From: Streptomyces sp. IMTB 2501
GTDB lineage: Bacteria > Actinomycetota > Actinomycetes > Streptomycetales > Streptomycetaceae
Assembly: GCF_001953885.1 (NCBI RefSeq)
Contig: NZ_MQUS01000019.1
Location: 70,774-134,773 of the forward strand
Direction of reading: 5' to 3'
Length of the DNA: 64,000 nucleotides
The notes under the pieces were generated by a model. That model did no database searches, was not told where the DNA came from, and saw nothing but the letters and a program-made list of their open reading frames with translations. A program made the position numbers and the translations under genes. Of this stretch, positions 50,048 through 61,501 are shown piece by piece. Positions within the stretch are counted from its first letter, which is position 1; every line of letters starts with the position of its first letter.

Positions 50048-50318
50048 AACGCTCCCTGTGGTTGCAGCGGCTGCTGGCTGATCATTTGCGGCGACGCGCG
50101 GGGCTGCGCCCGGCGTCGACCGAGAACAGTTTATCGGTCGCACTCGGCCGATGGGCCACTGTCTCGCCTCTCGGGAGCGCTGTGACCTGCGGCACGGGCA
50201 TTCTGCACAATGCCGGGCGGCCTTGGCCAGGGCCGCCACACCCGATTTGATCGGTCCACGGGTCCGGCGTCAACGGGGTCTCACGGTCCGGTCGGGGACG
50301 CGCCGGGGCGCGCCCGGC

Positions 50319-51521
50319 TCAGCCGAACCGTCGTACGACCAAGTCCCAGACGGTGTCGGCAAGAGCCTCCTTGGGACCATACGGCACCGGTGTCTCGCTG
50401 CCGTCGGCGCCCAGCACCACGGCCTCGTTCTCCTCGGAACCGAAGGTCTTGCGCTCCCCCACCTCGTTGACGACAAGGAGGTCACAGCCCTTGCGGGCGA
50501 GCTTGGTGCGGCCGTTGGCGAGGACGTCGTCGGTCTCCGCGGCGAAGCCGACGATCACCTGGCCGGGACGCGCCCGATCGGCCGAGATCTCGGCGAGGAT
50601 GTCCGGATTCCGCACCAGGGCGATCGGGTCGGGATCCTGCCCGTCCTTCTTCTTGATCTTGCCTGTGGCGTAGATCTCAGGGCGGAAGTCGGCGACGGCG
50701 GCGGCCATGACGACCGCGTCGGCGTCCGCGGCCGCCTTCAGGACGGCTTCGCGCAGTTGGACGGCCGTGCCGACCGGTACGACGTCCACGCCCGCCGGGT
50801 CGGGCAGGCCGGTGTTGGCGGCGATCAGCGTGACCCGGGCGCCACGGGCGGCGGCGGTGCGGGCGAGGGCGTAGCCCTGCTTGCCGGAGGAGCGGTTACC
50901 GAGGAAGCGGACCGGGTCGAGGGGCTCGCGGGTGCCGCCGGCGGAGACCACCACGTGCCGCCCCTTGAGATCGGGTTCGGCGACGCCCCGGGCCAGGACG
51001 CGGCGGCAGACCTCGAAGATCTCCGCCGGGTCGGGCAGCCGGCCCTTGCCGGTGTCGACGCCGGTGAGCCGGCCGACGGCGGGCTCGATGACGACGGCGC
51101 CGCGGCGGCGCAGCGTGGCCACGTTCTCCTGGGTGGCCGGGTGCTCCCACATCTCGGTGTGCATCGCGGGCGCGAAGACGACCGGGCAGCGGGCGGTCAG
51201 CAGCGTGTTGGTCAGCAGGTCGTCGGCGAGGCCGTGAGCGGCCTTGGCGAGCATGTCGGCCGTGGCGGGGGCGACGACCACCAGGTCGGCGTGCTGGCCG
51301 ATGCGGACGTGCGGGACCTCGTGGACGTCGTCCCAGACCTCCGTCGAGACGGGGTTGCCGGACAGGGCGGACCAGGTGGCGGCGCCGACGAAGTGCAGCG
51401 CGGAGGCGGTGGGCACCACGTGGACGTCATGACCCGACTCCGTGAGCCTCCTCAGCAGCTCACAGGCCTTGTACGCGGCGATGCCGCCGCTGACCCCCAG
51501 GACCACCCTCGGCTTGTCCAC
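50319..51521 (-). CDS. coaBC: Bifunctional phosphopantothenoylcysteine decarboxylase/synthetase
   Basis: Catalyses two steps of coenzyme A synthesis: ligation of cysteine to 4'-phosphopantothenate (CoaB, CTP-dependent) and decarboxylation (CoaC, FMN). The 400-residue protein starts with the flavodoxin-like CoaC domain (VVLGVSGGIAAYKACELLRR, APATADMLAKAAHGLADDLL, PAMHTEMWEHPATQENVATL). The CoaB domain follows from about 190 (SAGGTREPLDPVRFLGNRSS, GKQGYALARTAAARGARVTL, KIKKKDGQDPDPIALVRNPD). The GTG one codon after an ATG has better spacing from GGGGAGAG. The upstream gap holds a 14-bp tandem repeat and the rpoZ terminator. Confidence 0.95.
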   Translation of the reverse strand: MDKPRVVLGVSGGIAAYKACELLRRLTESGHDVHVVPTASALHFVGAATWSALSGNPVSTEVWDDVHEVPHVRIGQHADLVVVAPATADMLAKAAHGLADDLLTNTLLTARCPVVFAPAMHTEMWEHPATQENVATLRRRGAVVIEPAVGRLTGVDTGKGRLPDPAEIFEVCRRVLARGVAEPDLKGRHVVVSAGGTREPLDPVRFLGNRSSGKQGYALARTAAARGARVTLIAANTGLPDPAGVDVVPVGTAVQLREAVLKAAADADAVVMAAAVADFRPEIYATGKIKKKDGQDPDPIALVRNPDILAEISADRARPGQVIVGFAAETDDVLANGRTKLARKGCDLLVVNEVGERKTFGSEENEAVVLGADGSETPVPYGPKEALADTVWDLVVRRFG

Positions 51522-51540
51522 CATCTCTCCCCGGCTCGGC

Positions 51541-51579
51541 AACGTACGCGACGGAACGTACGCGACGGAACGTATGAGT
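51541..51579. repeat. 14-bp tandem repeat upstream of coaBC
   Basis: AACGTACGCGACGG occurs twice in tandem (51541-51554 and 51555-51568), then partly as AACGTATGAG. It sits about 20 bases upstream of the coaBC start and could carry factor-binding sites or arise by slippage. Confidence 0.7.
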
Positions 51580-51589
51580 CCATCACACA

Positions 51590-51623
51590 CCACAGGCCCG
51601 GCAACGTGCTGCCGGGCCTGTGG
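51590..51623 (-). terminator. Terminator after rpoZ
   Basis: CCACAGGCCCGGCA and TGCCGGGCCTGTGG form a perfect 14-bp stem with a 6-base loop, 38 bases past the rpoZ stop. It should end the gmk-rpoZ transcript before coaBC. Confidence 0.8.
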
Positions 51624-51661
51624 ACAAGTCGATCGCAGTCTGAAAGCAGTACTGCTCAGGA

Positions 51662-51934
51662 CTACTGGGCGGGGCCCTCGACGGCCTCGGACGTCAGCAG
51701 ACCCGCGTTGATCTCACGCAGGGCGATCGAGAGCGGCTTCTCGTGGACGTGGGTGTCGACGAGCGGACCGACGTACTCGAGGAGGCCCTCGCCGAGCTGC
51801 GAGTAGTACGCGTTGATCTGACGGGCCCGCTTGGCGGCGTAGATCACGAGGCTGTACTTCGAGTCGGTGGCCTCAAGCAACTCGTCGATCGGCGGGTTGA
51901 TGATGCCCTCGGGCGCGGTGATGGAAGAGGACAC
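51662..51934 (-). CDS. rpoZ: RNA polymerase omega subunit
   Basis: A 90-residue subunit that helps assemble RNA polymerase and in Streptomyces affects morphological development. Signatures are GIINPPIDELLEATDSKYSL, VIYAAKRARQINAYYSQLGE and the C-terminal PLSIALREINAGLLTSE. It lies 38 bases after gmk, the usual gmk-rpoZ pair. The full length is present. Confidence 0.97.
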   Translation of the reverse strand: MSSSITAPEGIINPPIDELLEATDSKYSLVIYAAKRARQINAYYSQLGEGLLEYVGPLVDTHVHEKPLSIALREINAGLLTSEAVEGPAQ

Positions 51935-51972
51935 GCTCTACCTTCCGAAAGAGGGGAAAAGATCAGTCATGA

Positions 51973-52530
51973 TCACACAACGTCCATCAAGGCTAGCAGC
52001 TCGCGCGCCACGTCCTCGACGGAGGTGTTGACCAAGGTCGTATCGAACTCCGGCTCGGCCGCCAGCTCGGTCCTGGCCGCCTCCAGGCGGCGCTCGATGA
52101 CCTCGGGCGGCTCGGTGCCGCGGCCGGTCAGCCTGCGCACGAGCTCCTCCCAGGAGGGCGGAGCCAGGAACACCAGCTGGGCGTCGGACATCGACTCCCG
52201 CACCTGCCGGGCGCCCTGGAGGTCAATCTCCAGCAGGACCGGCTCGCCGTTCTCCAGCCGCTCCAGCACGGCCGCGCGGGGCGTGCCGTAGCGGTTGCCG
52301 GCGAACTCGGCCCACTCCAGCAGCTCACCGTTGGCGATCAGCTTGTCCATCTCCTCGTCGGTGACGAAGAAGTAGTGGACTCCGTGCCGCTCGCCGGGGC
52401 GCGGCTTGCGGGTGGTGGCCGACACCGAGAGCCAGACCTCGGGGTGTTCCTTGCGCATATGGGCGACGACCGTGCTCTTGCCGACCCCCGAGGGGCCGGA
52501 GAGCACGGTCAGCCGCGGACGTTCACTCAT
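51973..52530 (-). CDS. gmk: Guanylate kinase
   Basis: Phosphorylates GMP to GDP with ATP. The 185-residue protein has Walker A LTVLSGPSGVGKSTVVAHMR, the GMP-binding VSATTRKPRPGERHGVHYFF and WAEFAGNRYGTP, and the lid region RLTGRGTEPPEVIERRLEA. It lies 60 bases after the sIHF gene and 38 bases before rpoZ on the same strand. Confidence 0.97.
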   Translation of the reverse strand: MSERPRLTVLSGPSGVGKSTVVAHMRKEHPEVWLSVSATTRKPRPGERHGVHYFFVTDEEMDKLIANGELLEWAEFAGNRYGTPRAAVLERLENGEPVLLEIDLQGARQVRESMSDAQLVFLAPPSWEELVRRLTGRGTEPPEVIERRLEAARTELAAEPEFDTTLVNTSVEDVARELLALMDVV

Positions 52531-52590
52531 GCAGCGATTATTCCAGCAATCCCGGAGTGCCCGGGACGCCCGGTCCGGCTGGGCCCGGAC

Positions 52591-52914
52591 TCAGGAGCCG
52601 GTGCTGCCGAACTCACGCTCCAGGGAAGCGATCTGGTTGGAACCGAGACCGCGCACGCGGCGGCTCTCGGAGATGCCCAGACGCTCCATGATCTGCTTGG
52701 CGCGGACCTTGCCCACGCCCGGCAGGGACTCGAGCAGGGCGGAGACCTTCATCTTGCCGATGACGTCGTTCTCCTGGCCCTGCTTGATGACCTCGTGCAG
52801 GGAGGCGCCGGAGTGCTTGAGTCGATTCTTGACCTCGGCCCGCTCCCGGCGAGCCGCGGCGGCCTTTTCGAGCGCGGCTGCGCGCTGTTCGGGGGTAAGG
52901 GGCGGAAGAGCCAC
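52591..52914 (-). CDS. sihF: Streptomyces integration host factor sIHF
   Basis: A 107-residue nucleoid-associated protein, unrelated in fold to enterobacterial IHF, that compacts DNA and influences sporulation and antibiotic production. After the GTG, the sequence reads (V)ALPPLTPEQRAAALEKAAAA with a long basic helix. The helix-hairpin-helix/H2TH-like region is VSALLESLPGVGKVRAKQIM, ending with RVRGLGSNQIASLEREFG. GAGGTGA lies upstream of the GTG; the longer ATG frame is unlikely. The start and length match the known 107-residue sIHF. A 9-bp inverted repeat lies about 200 bases upstream. Confidence 0.95.
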   Translation of the reverse strand: MALPPLTPEQRAAALEKAAAARRERAEVKNRLKHSGASLHEVIKQGQENDVIGKMKVSALLESLPGVGKVRAKQIMERLGISESRRVRGLGSNQIASLEREFGSTGS

Positions 52915-53116
52915 GCCTACGTCACCTCGGATGTCGAACTGTCGGATACGGACCGGTGAGGAACCTAGTCGCCCCACACCTGGGGAGCTACGAGCAACAC
53001 GCTTCGCCCGTTCACTCTGCTCGGAGACTAGCGGTCAAGTCCGCCAGAGTCAGCGAGAACAGCGGAAAAGTCCTGGTCAGCCTCCGCCAGGCCGGACATT
53101 TCAGACATAATGCCCC

Positions 53117-53146
53117 CGATTTGAGGATGTATTCACACTCAAATCG
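53117..53146. promoter_or_regulatory. 9-bp inverted repeat between pyrF and sIHF
   Basis: CGATTTGAG and CTCAAATCG flank a 12-base centre in an unusually AT-rich patch. It starts 37 bases after the pyrF stop and lies 203 bases before the sIHF start. It may be a pyrF terminator or an operator near the sIHF promoter. Confidence 0.5.
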
Positions 53147-53182
53147 CCGGGCCGCCGCTCGCCAGGGCGTTCATCGGAGGAC

Positions 53183-54028
53183 TCAGGCACCCCGGACGGC
53201 GACCTGGATCTCCTCCGCGAAGCGCTCGGCGGACGCGCGCAGCGCCCCGGTGTCCGGGCCGTGCCGGAGCACACCCCTGCTGACGTTCGGAACGACGTTG
53301 CGCAGTGCCGGTCCGAAGACCTTCGGAAGGTCGGCCGGGGTCGCGCCCTGCGCGCCGACGCCGGGCGCGAGGAGCGGGCCGTTGATGGAGAGGTCGTAGG
53401 ACGACAGGTCGCCGACCGTGGCGCCGACGACGGCGCCGAAGGAGCCCAGCGGCTCCTCCCCCGCGTTCTCGACGGCCAGGTGGGCGAGCATGGTCGCGGC
53501 CACGGTGCGGCCGTCGGCGCGGACCGCGTGCTGGACCTCGGGCCCTTCCGGGTTGGAGGTCAGCGCCAGCACGAACAGGCCGGCGCCGCTCTCCCGGGCC
53601 AGCGCGACGGCCGGGCTGAGCGAGCCGTAGCCGAGGTACGGCGAGACGGTCAGGGCGTCGGAGAACAGCGGGGCGTCCTTGTGCAGGTAGGCCTCGGCGT
53701 ACCCGGCCATGGTCGAGCCGATGTCGCCGCGCTTGGCGTCCATCACGACGAGGGTGCCGGCCGCGCGCGCCTCCTGGACGACCTTCTCCAGGACGGCGAC
53801 ACCGCGGGAGCCGAAGCGCTCGAAGAAGGCGCTCTGCGGCTTCATCACGGCAACCCGGTCGGCCACCGCCTCGACGACCGTACGGCCGAACCGCTCCAGA
53901 CCGGTCACGTCGTCGTTCAGGCCCCACTCGGCGAGCAGGGAGGCGTGCGGGTCGATGCCGACGCACAGCGGGCCGCGCTCGTCCATGGCGCGGCGCAGGC
54001 GGGCACCGAAGGGCTCGTAGGACGTCAT
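53183..54028 (-). CDS. pyrF: Orotidine 5'-phosphate decarboxylase, type II
   Basis: Last step of UMP synthesis, decarboxylating OMP. The 281-residue length and the active-site segment VVMDAKRGDIGSTMAGYAEA mark the type II (actinobacterial) form. Other signatures are PLCVGIDPHASLLAEWGLND and LAPGVGAQGATPADLPKVFG for the phosphate. The ATG overlaps the pyrD stop (ATGA). The gene closes the pyr cluster; sIHF lies 268 bases downstream. Confidence 0.96.
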   Translation of the reverse strand: MTSYEPFGARLRRAMDERGPLCVGIDPHASLLAEWGLNDDVTGLERFGRTVVEAVADRVAVMKPQSAFFERFGSRGVAVLEKVVQEARAAGTLVVMDAKRGDIGSTMAGYAEAYLHKDAPLFSDALTVSPYLGYGSLSPAVALARESGAGLFVLALTSNPEGPEVQHAVRADGRTVAATMLAHLAVENAGEEPLGSFGAVVGATVGDLSSYDLSINGPLLAPGVGAQGATPADLPKVFGPALRNVVPNVSRGVLRHGPDTGALRASAERFAEEIQVAVRGA

Positions 54029-55131
54029 GCGGGCTTCCTCACGTCGGCGCCGACCGCGTCGGCGAGGGTGGCGTACGGGCTGGTGCGCAGGCGGGCGGCG
54101 AGGCCCTTGTGGATCGCGCGGGACCAGAAGGGGCCCTCGTAGATGAAGGCGCTGTAGCCCTGGACCAGCGTGGCGCCGGCCAGGATGCGCTGCCAGGCGT
54201 CCTCGGCGGTCTCGATGCCGCCGACGCCGACGAGCGTGATCCGGTCGCCCACGCGCGCGTACAGGCGGCGCAGGACCTCCAGGGAGCGTGCCCTGAGCGG
54301 GGCGCCGGACAGGCCGCCGGTCTCCTTCACCAGGGAGGCTTCGGAGGTCAGACCGAGACCGTCGCGGGCGATGGTGGTGTTGGTCGCGATGATGCCGTCC
54401 AGGCTCAGCTCCACGGCCAGGTCGGCGACGGCGTCGATGTCCTCGTCGGCGAGGTCAGGGGCGATCTTCACCAGGAGCGGGACGCGCCGGTTCGCGACCG
54501 TACGGTCGGCGGCCTCGCGCACGGCGGTCAGCAGCGGGCGCAGCGCCTCGGTGGCCTGCAGATCGCGCAGACCGGGCGTGTTCGGCGAGGAGACGTTGAC
54601 GACCAGGTAGTCGGCGTACGGCGCGAGGCGCTCGGTCGACTTCACGTAGTCGACCACGGCCTCCGCCTCGGGGACGACCTTCGTCTTGCCGATGTTGACG
54701 CCCACGACCGTCCTGAAGACCGGCCGGCGCGTGGCGAGACGGGCCGCCACGGCCAGCGAGCCGTCGTTGTTGAAGCCCATGCGGTTGATCAGCGCGCGGT
54801 CCGCGACGAGACGGAACAGCCGCTTCTTGGGGTTGCCGGGCTGCGGCTCGCCGGTGACCGTGCCGATCTCGACGTGGTCGAAGCCCAGCATCGACATGCC
54901 GTCGATCGCGACGGCGTTCTTGTCGAATCCGGCGGCGAGCCCGAAGGGGCCGTGCATGCGCAGCCCGAACGCCTCCGTGCGCAGCTCCTTGTAGCGGGGC
55001 GCGAGGGCGGCCGCGACGAAGGTGCGCAGCACGGGGATGCGGACGGCGAAGCGGATCCAGCGGAAGGCCAGGTGGTGGGCCTGCTCGGGATCCATCCGGG
55101 TGAAAACCAGACGGAAGAACAGTTTGTACAT
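54025..55131 (-). CDS. pyrD: Dihydroorotate dehydrogenase, class 2 (quinone)
   Basis: Oxidises dihydroorotate to orotate, passing electrons to the quinone pool at the membrane. The 368-residue protein has the class 2 N-terminal extension (MYKLFFRLVFTRMDPEQAHH). FMN-site motifs are GLAAGFDKNAVAIDGMSMLG, IGTVTGEPQPGNPKKRLFRL and RMGFNNDGSLAVAARLA. The catalytic region has VNVSSPNTPGLRDLQATEAL, where Ser replaces the Cys of class 1. GIIATNTTIARDG and GGIETAEDAWQRILAGATLV follow. A strong hairpin separates it from carB 66 bases upstream. Confidence 0.97.
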   Translation of the reverse strand: MYKLFFRLVFTRMDPEQAHHLAFRWIRFAVRIPVLRTFVAAALAPRYKELRTEAFGLRMHGPFGLAAGFDKNAVAIDGMSMLGFDHVEIGTVTGEPQPGNPKKRLFRLVADRALINRMGFNNDGSLAVAARLATRRPVFRTVVGVNIGKTKVVPEAEAVVDYVKSTERLAPYADYLVVNVSSPNTPGLRDLQATEALRPLLTAVREAADRTVANRRVPLLVKIAPDLADEDIDAVADLAVELSLDGIIATNTTIARDGLGLTSEASLVKETGGLSGAPLRARSLEVLRRLYARVGDRITLVGVGGIETAEDAWQRILAGATLVQGYSAFIYEGPFWSRAIHKGLAARLRTSPYATLADAVGADVRKPA

Positions 55132-55160
55132 CTCGGGAAAGTCCTCAGGGTCCTCATACA

Positions 55161-55190
55161 GAGGGGGACACCGTTTCCGGTGTCCCCCTC
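55161..55190 (-). terminator. Strong hairpin between carB and pyrD
   Basis: GAGGGGGACACCG and CGGTGTCCCCCTC form a perfect 13-bp stem closed by a TTTC tetraloop, only 7 bases after the carB stop codon. It is strong enough to terminate or to define an mRNA 3' end inside the pyr cluster. Confidence 0.8.
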
Positions 55191-55197
55191 AGGGCTG

Positions 55198-58498
<3,301 letters not shown>

Positions 58499-58506
<8 letters not shown>

Positions 58507-59656
58507 GCTGGCCCTCCATCAGGGATACGAAGCGGTCGAACAGGTAGGCGGCGTCGTGCGGGCCCGCTGCCGCTTCGGGGTGGTACTGGACGGAGAAGGC
58601 CGGCTGGTCGAGCAGCTGCAGCCCCTCCACGACGTCGTCGTTCAGGCAGACGTGCGAGACCTCGGCACGGCCGAACTTCGTCTCGCTGACCTGGTCGAGC
58701 GGCGCGTCCACGGCGAAGCCGTGGTTGTGCGCGGTGACCTCGACCTTGCCGGTCGTACGGTCCTGGACCGGCTGGTTGATGCCCCGGTGGCCGTACTTCA
58801 GCTTGTAGGTGCCGAAGCCGAGGGCGCGGCCGAGGATCTGGTTGCCGAAGCAGATGCCGAACAGCGGCGTCCTGCGCTCCAGCACGGCGGTCATCAGGGC
58901 GACCGGGCCGTCGGCGGTGGCCGGGTCACCCGGGCCGTTGGAGAAGAACACGCCGTCCGGGCCGACGGCGTAGATGTCGTCGGCCGTGGCGGTGGCGGGC
59001 AGGACGTGCACCTCGATGCCGCGCTCGGCCATACGGTGCGGGGTCATGCCCTTGATGCCGAGGTCGATCGCGGCGACCGTGAACCTCTTCTCACCGATCG
59101 CGGGGACGACGTACGCCTCCTGGGTCGCGACCTCCTCGTACAGGCTCAGGCCCTTCATGCGGGGCTGGGCCTGCACACGCTCCAGCAGCTCGCCCTCTGC
59201 GGCGATCGCCTCGCCGGAGAAGACCCCGGCGCGCATCGAGCCGCGCTCGCGCAGATGGCGGGTGAGGGCGCGGGTGTCGATCCCGGAGATGCCGACCACG
59301 CCCTGCGCCACCAGCTCGTCGTCCAGGGAGCGCTTGGCGCGCCAGTTGGACGGCACGCGCGCGGGGTCGCGCACGACGTAACCGGAGACCCAGATGCGGC
59401 TCGACTCGTCGTCCTCGTCGTTCCAGCCCGTGTTGCCGATCTGCGGGGCAGTCGCGACGACGATCTGCCGGTCGTACGACGGGTCGGTCAGCGTTTCCTG
59501 GTAGCCGGTCATACCGGTGGAGAACACGGCCTCGCCGAAGGTCTCCCCCACGGCCCCGTAGGCACGGCCGCGGAAGATGCGACCGTCCTCCAGGACGAGT
59601 ACGGCGGGAAGCGCCTTGTTCCTCGAAGAGGAGCTTCCCCTGGTGGAGGTCGTCAT
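58499..59656 (-). CDS. carA: Carbamoyl-phosphate synthase, small chain
   Basis: The 385-residue glutaminase subunit that feeds ammonia to CarB. The N-terminal domain has LVLEDGRIFRGRAYGAVGET and FSTGMTGYQETLTDPSYDRQ. The class I amidotransferase domain has FFSNGPGDPATADGPVALM, the nucleophile Cys in LFGICFGNQILGRALGFGTY, YGHRGINQPVQD, and the His-Glu pair in FSVQYHPEAAAGPHDAAYLF. The ATG overlaps the stop of the upstream membrane-protein gene (ATGA). Confidence 0.97.
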
Positions 59657-60213
59657 CGTGCGCCTTCCGTGTCGTTGATCATCTGGTTCAGGGTGTCGAC
59701 CCACTCGGTGTGCTCGGCCGCGTGGTCGGAGCGGAAGCCGGAGTCGATCAGCTTGTCGCCGAGCGCCCAGGTCACCACCAGCAGGCCGCCCTCGGCGAGG
59801 ACCTTGCCGGCGATGCCCTTGTCCAGCCGGGCCCCGCGCAGCGCGGCGGTGGGGACGAAGAAGTCGCTCGCTCCGGGGCGCTCGACTTCCAGACCCGCGT
59901 CCGTCAGGGTGAGCTCGGCCCGGCTGCGGGTGCCCAGGCCGTGGGCCACGATGCGGTCCAGCCACTGCCCCGCGGTGGTCGAGCCGTGGTAGCGGCCGCT
60001 CAGCTCAAGTTTCGCCGGGCCGGTCTCCTCCGGCGCGCTGGACGGGGCGGGCAGGTCACTCTGCAGGGTGCCGCGCCACTTCCAGCCCTCGCGCATCAGC
60101 CAGTAGACGAGCGCGATGAAGAGCACGAGTCCGACGAGCCAGCCGATACGCGCCGGCCAGTCGGTGACCGCGGCCGACTTCTTGGCCTCGGCCAGCAGGA
60201 TTACAGGTGTCAC
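59653..60213 (-). CDS. Membrane protein with PH-like domain inside the pyr operon
   Basis: A 186-residue protein. A short N-terminus leads to one transmembrane helix (IGWLVGLVLFIALVYWLMRE, about 20-39). A soluble domain follows (SGRYHGSTTAGQWLDRIVAH, LTLTDAGLEVERPGASDFFV, GGLLVVTWALGDKLIDSGFR) that resembles the bacterial PH-like domains often fused to single helices. It overlaps pyrC (GTGA) upstream and carA (ATGA) downstream, so translation is coupled with both. Such a gene at this place is a feature of Streptomyces pyr operons; its role in pyrimidine synthesis is not known. It may anchor a pathway enzyme complex at the membrane near PyrD; that is speculation. Confidence 0.8.
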   Translation of the reverse strand: MTPVILLAEAKKSAAVTDWPARIGWLVGLVLFIALVYWLMREGWKWRGTLQSDLPAPSSAPEETGPAKLELSGRYHGSTTAGQWLDRIVAHGLGTRSRAELTLTDAGLEVERPGASDFFVPTAALRGARLDKGIAGKVLAEGGLLVVTWALGDKLIDSGFRSDHAAEHTEWVDTLNQMINDTEGAR

Positions 60214-61496
60214 GTGAGCTTCCCGTCGACGAGCGTGGCCTTGCCCCGCAGCCACGTGTGCGTCACACGGCCCGGCAGCGCACGCCCCTCGTACGGGGTG
60301 TTGCGGCTGCGCGAGGCGAAGCCCGCGGGGTCCACCTGGCCACGGTATTCCGTGTCGACCAGGGTGAGGTTGGCAGGCTCACCGGCCGAGACGGGACGGC
60401 CGTGCCCGGTGGCCTGTCCGATCTGCGCGGGCTTGACGGACATCCGGTCGGCGACGCCGGCCCAGTCCAGCAGGCCCGTGTCGACCATGGTCTCCTGCAC
60501 CACTGACAACGCGGTCTCCAGCCCCACCATCCCCATGGCGGCCGCGGCCCACTCGCAGTCCTTGTCCTCGTGCGGGTGCGGGGCGTGGTCGGTGGCGACG
60601 ATGTCGATCGTGCCGTCGGCGAGCGCCTCGCGCAGGGCGTGCACGTCCCGCTCGGTGCGCAGCGGCGGGTTGACCTTGTAGACGGGGTTGTAGGTGCGCA
60701 CCAGCTCGTCGGTGAGGAGCAGGTGGTGCGGGGTGACCTCGGCGGTGACGGCGATACCGCGGGACTTGGCCCAGCGGACGATCTCCACGGAGCCGGCGGT
60801 CGACAGGTGGCAGATGTGGACGCGGGAGCCGACGTGCTCGGCGAGCAGCACGTCCCGCGCGATGATCGACTCCTCGGCGACGGCCGGCCAGCCGCCCAGA
60901 CCCAGCTCGGCGGAGACGACGCCCTCGTTCATCTGGGCGCCCTCGGTCAGCCGCGGCTCCTGCGCGTGCTGGGCGACGACTCCGCCGAAGGCCTTCACGT
61001 ACTCCAGCGCGCGGCGCATGATCACCGCGTCGTCCACGCACTTGCCGTCGTCGGAGAAGACGGTGACCCCGGCGGCCGACTCGTGCATGGCGCCCAGCTC
61101 GGCGAGCTTCCTGCCCTCCAGGCCCACGGTGACGGCGCCGATGGGCTGCACATCGCAGTAGCCGTGCTCCTGGCCCAGCCGGTAGACCTGCTCGACCACA
61201 CCGGCGGTGTCGGCGACCGGGAAGGTGTTGGCCATGGCGAACACGGCGGTGTAGCCGCCGGACGCGGCCGCGCGGGTGCCGGTCAGGACCGTCTCGGAGT
61301 CCTCGCGGCCCGGCTCGCGCAGGTGGGTGTGCAGGTCGACCAGGCCTGGCAGCAGCACCTTCCCGCCGGCCTCCACGACCTCGGCGCCCTCGGCCGACAG
61401 GCCGCTGCCGACCGCCTCGATGACCTCGCCGTCGATCAGCACGTCCTGCGGCTGGCCGCCGAGCACCTTCGCACCACGGATCAGGATCTTGCTCAT
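60210..61496 (-). CDS. pyrC: Dihydroorotase
   Basis: Third step of UMP synthesis, cyclising carbamoyl aspartate to dihydroorotate. The 428-residue protein is a type I amidohydrolase TIM barrel with two metal sites: PGLVDLHTHLREPGREDSET (HxH), the Lys/Asp region FSDDGKCVDDAVIM, GGVVAQHAQEP, SRVHICHLSTAGSVE, and IVATDHAPHPHEDK with the catalytic Asp. The ATG at MSKILIRGAKV opens 5 bases after the pyrB stop. It ends in a GTGA overlap with the membrane-protein gene. Confidence 0.97.
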   Translation of the reverse strand: MSKILIRGAKVLGGQPQDVLIDGEVIEAVGSGLSAEGAEVVEAGGKVLLPGLVDLHTHLREPGREDSETVLTGTRAAASGGYTAVFAMANTFPVADTAGVVEQVYRLGQEHGYCDVQPIGAVTVGLEGRKLAELGAMHESAAGVTVFSDDGKCVDDAVIMRRALEYVKAFGGVVAQHAQEPRLTEGAQMNEGVVSAELGLGGWPAVAEESIIARDVLLAEHVGSRVHICHLSTAGSVEIVRWAKSRGIAVTAEVTPHHLLLTDELVRTYNPVYKVNPPLRTERDVHALREALADGTIDIVATDHAPHPHEDKDCEWAAAAMGMVGLETALSVVQETMVDTGLLDWAGVADRMSVKPAQIGQATGHGRPVSAGEPANLTLVDTEYRGQVDPAGFASRSRNTPYEGRALPGRVTHTWLRGKATLVDGKLT

Positions 61497-61501
61497 GGGT
61501 C

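Noticed and set aside
50048..50318. A SAM riboswitch before metK
   Set aside because: No SAM-I, II or IV core motif is present; only a 6-bp hairpin at 50197-50214.
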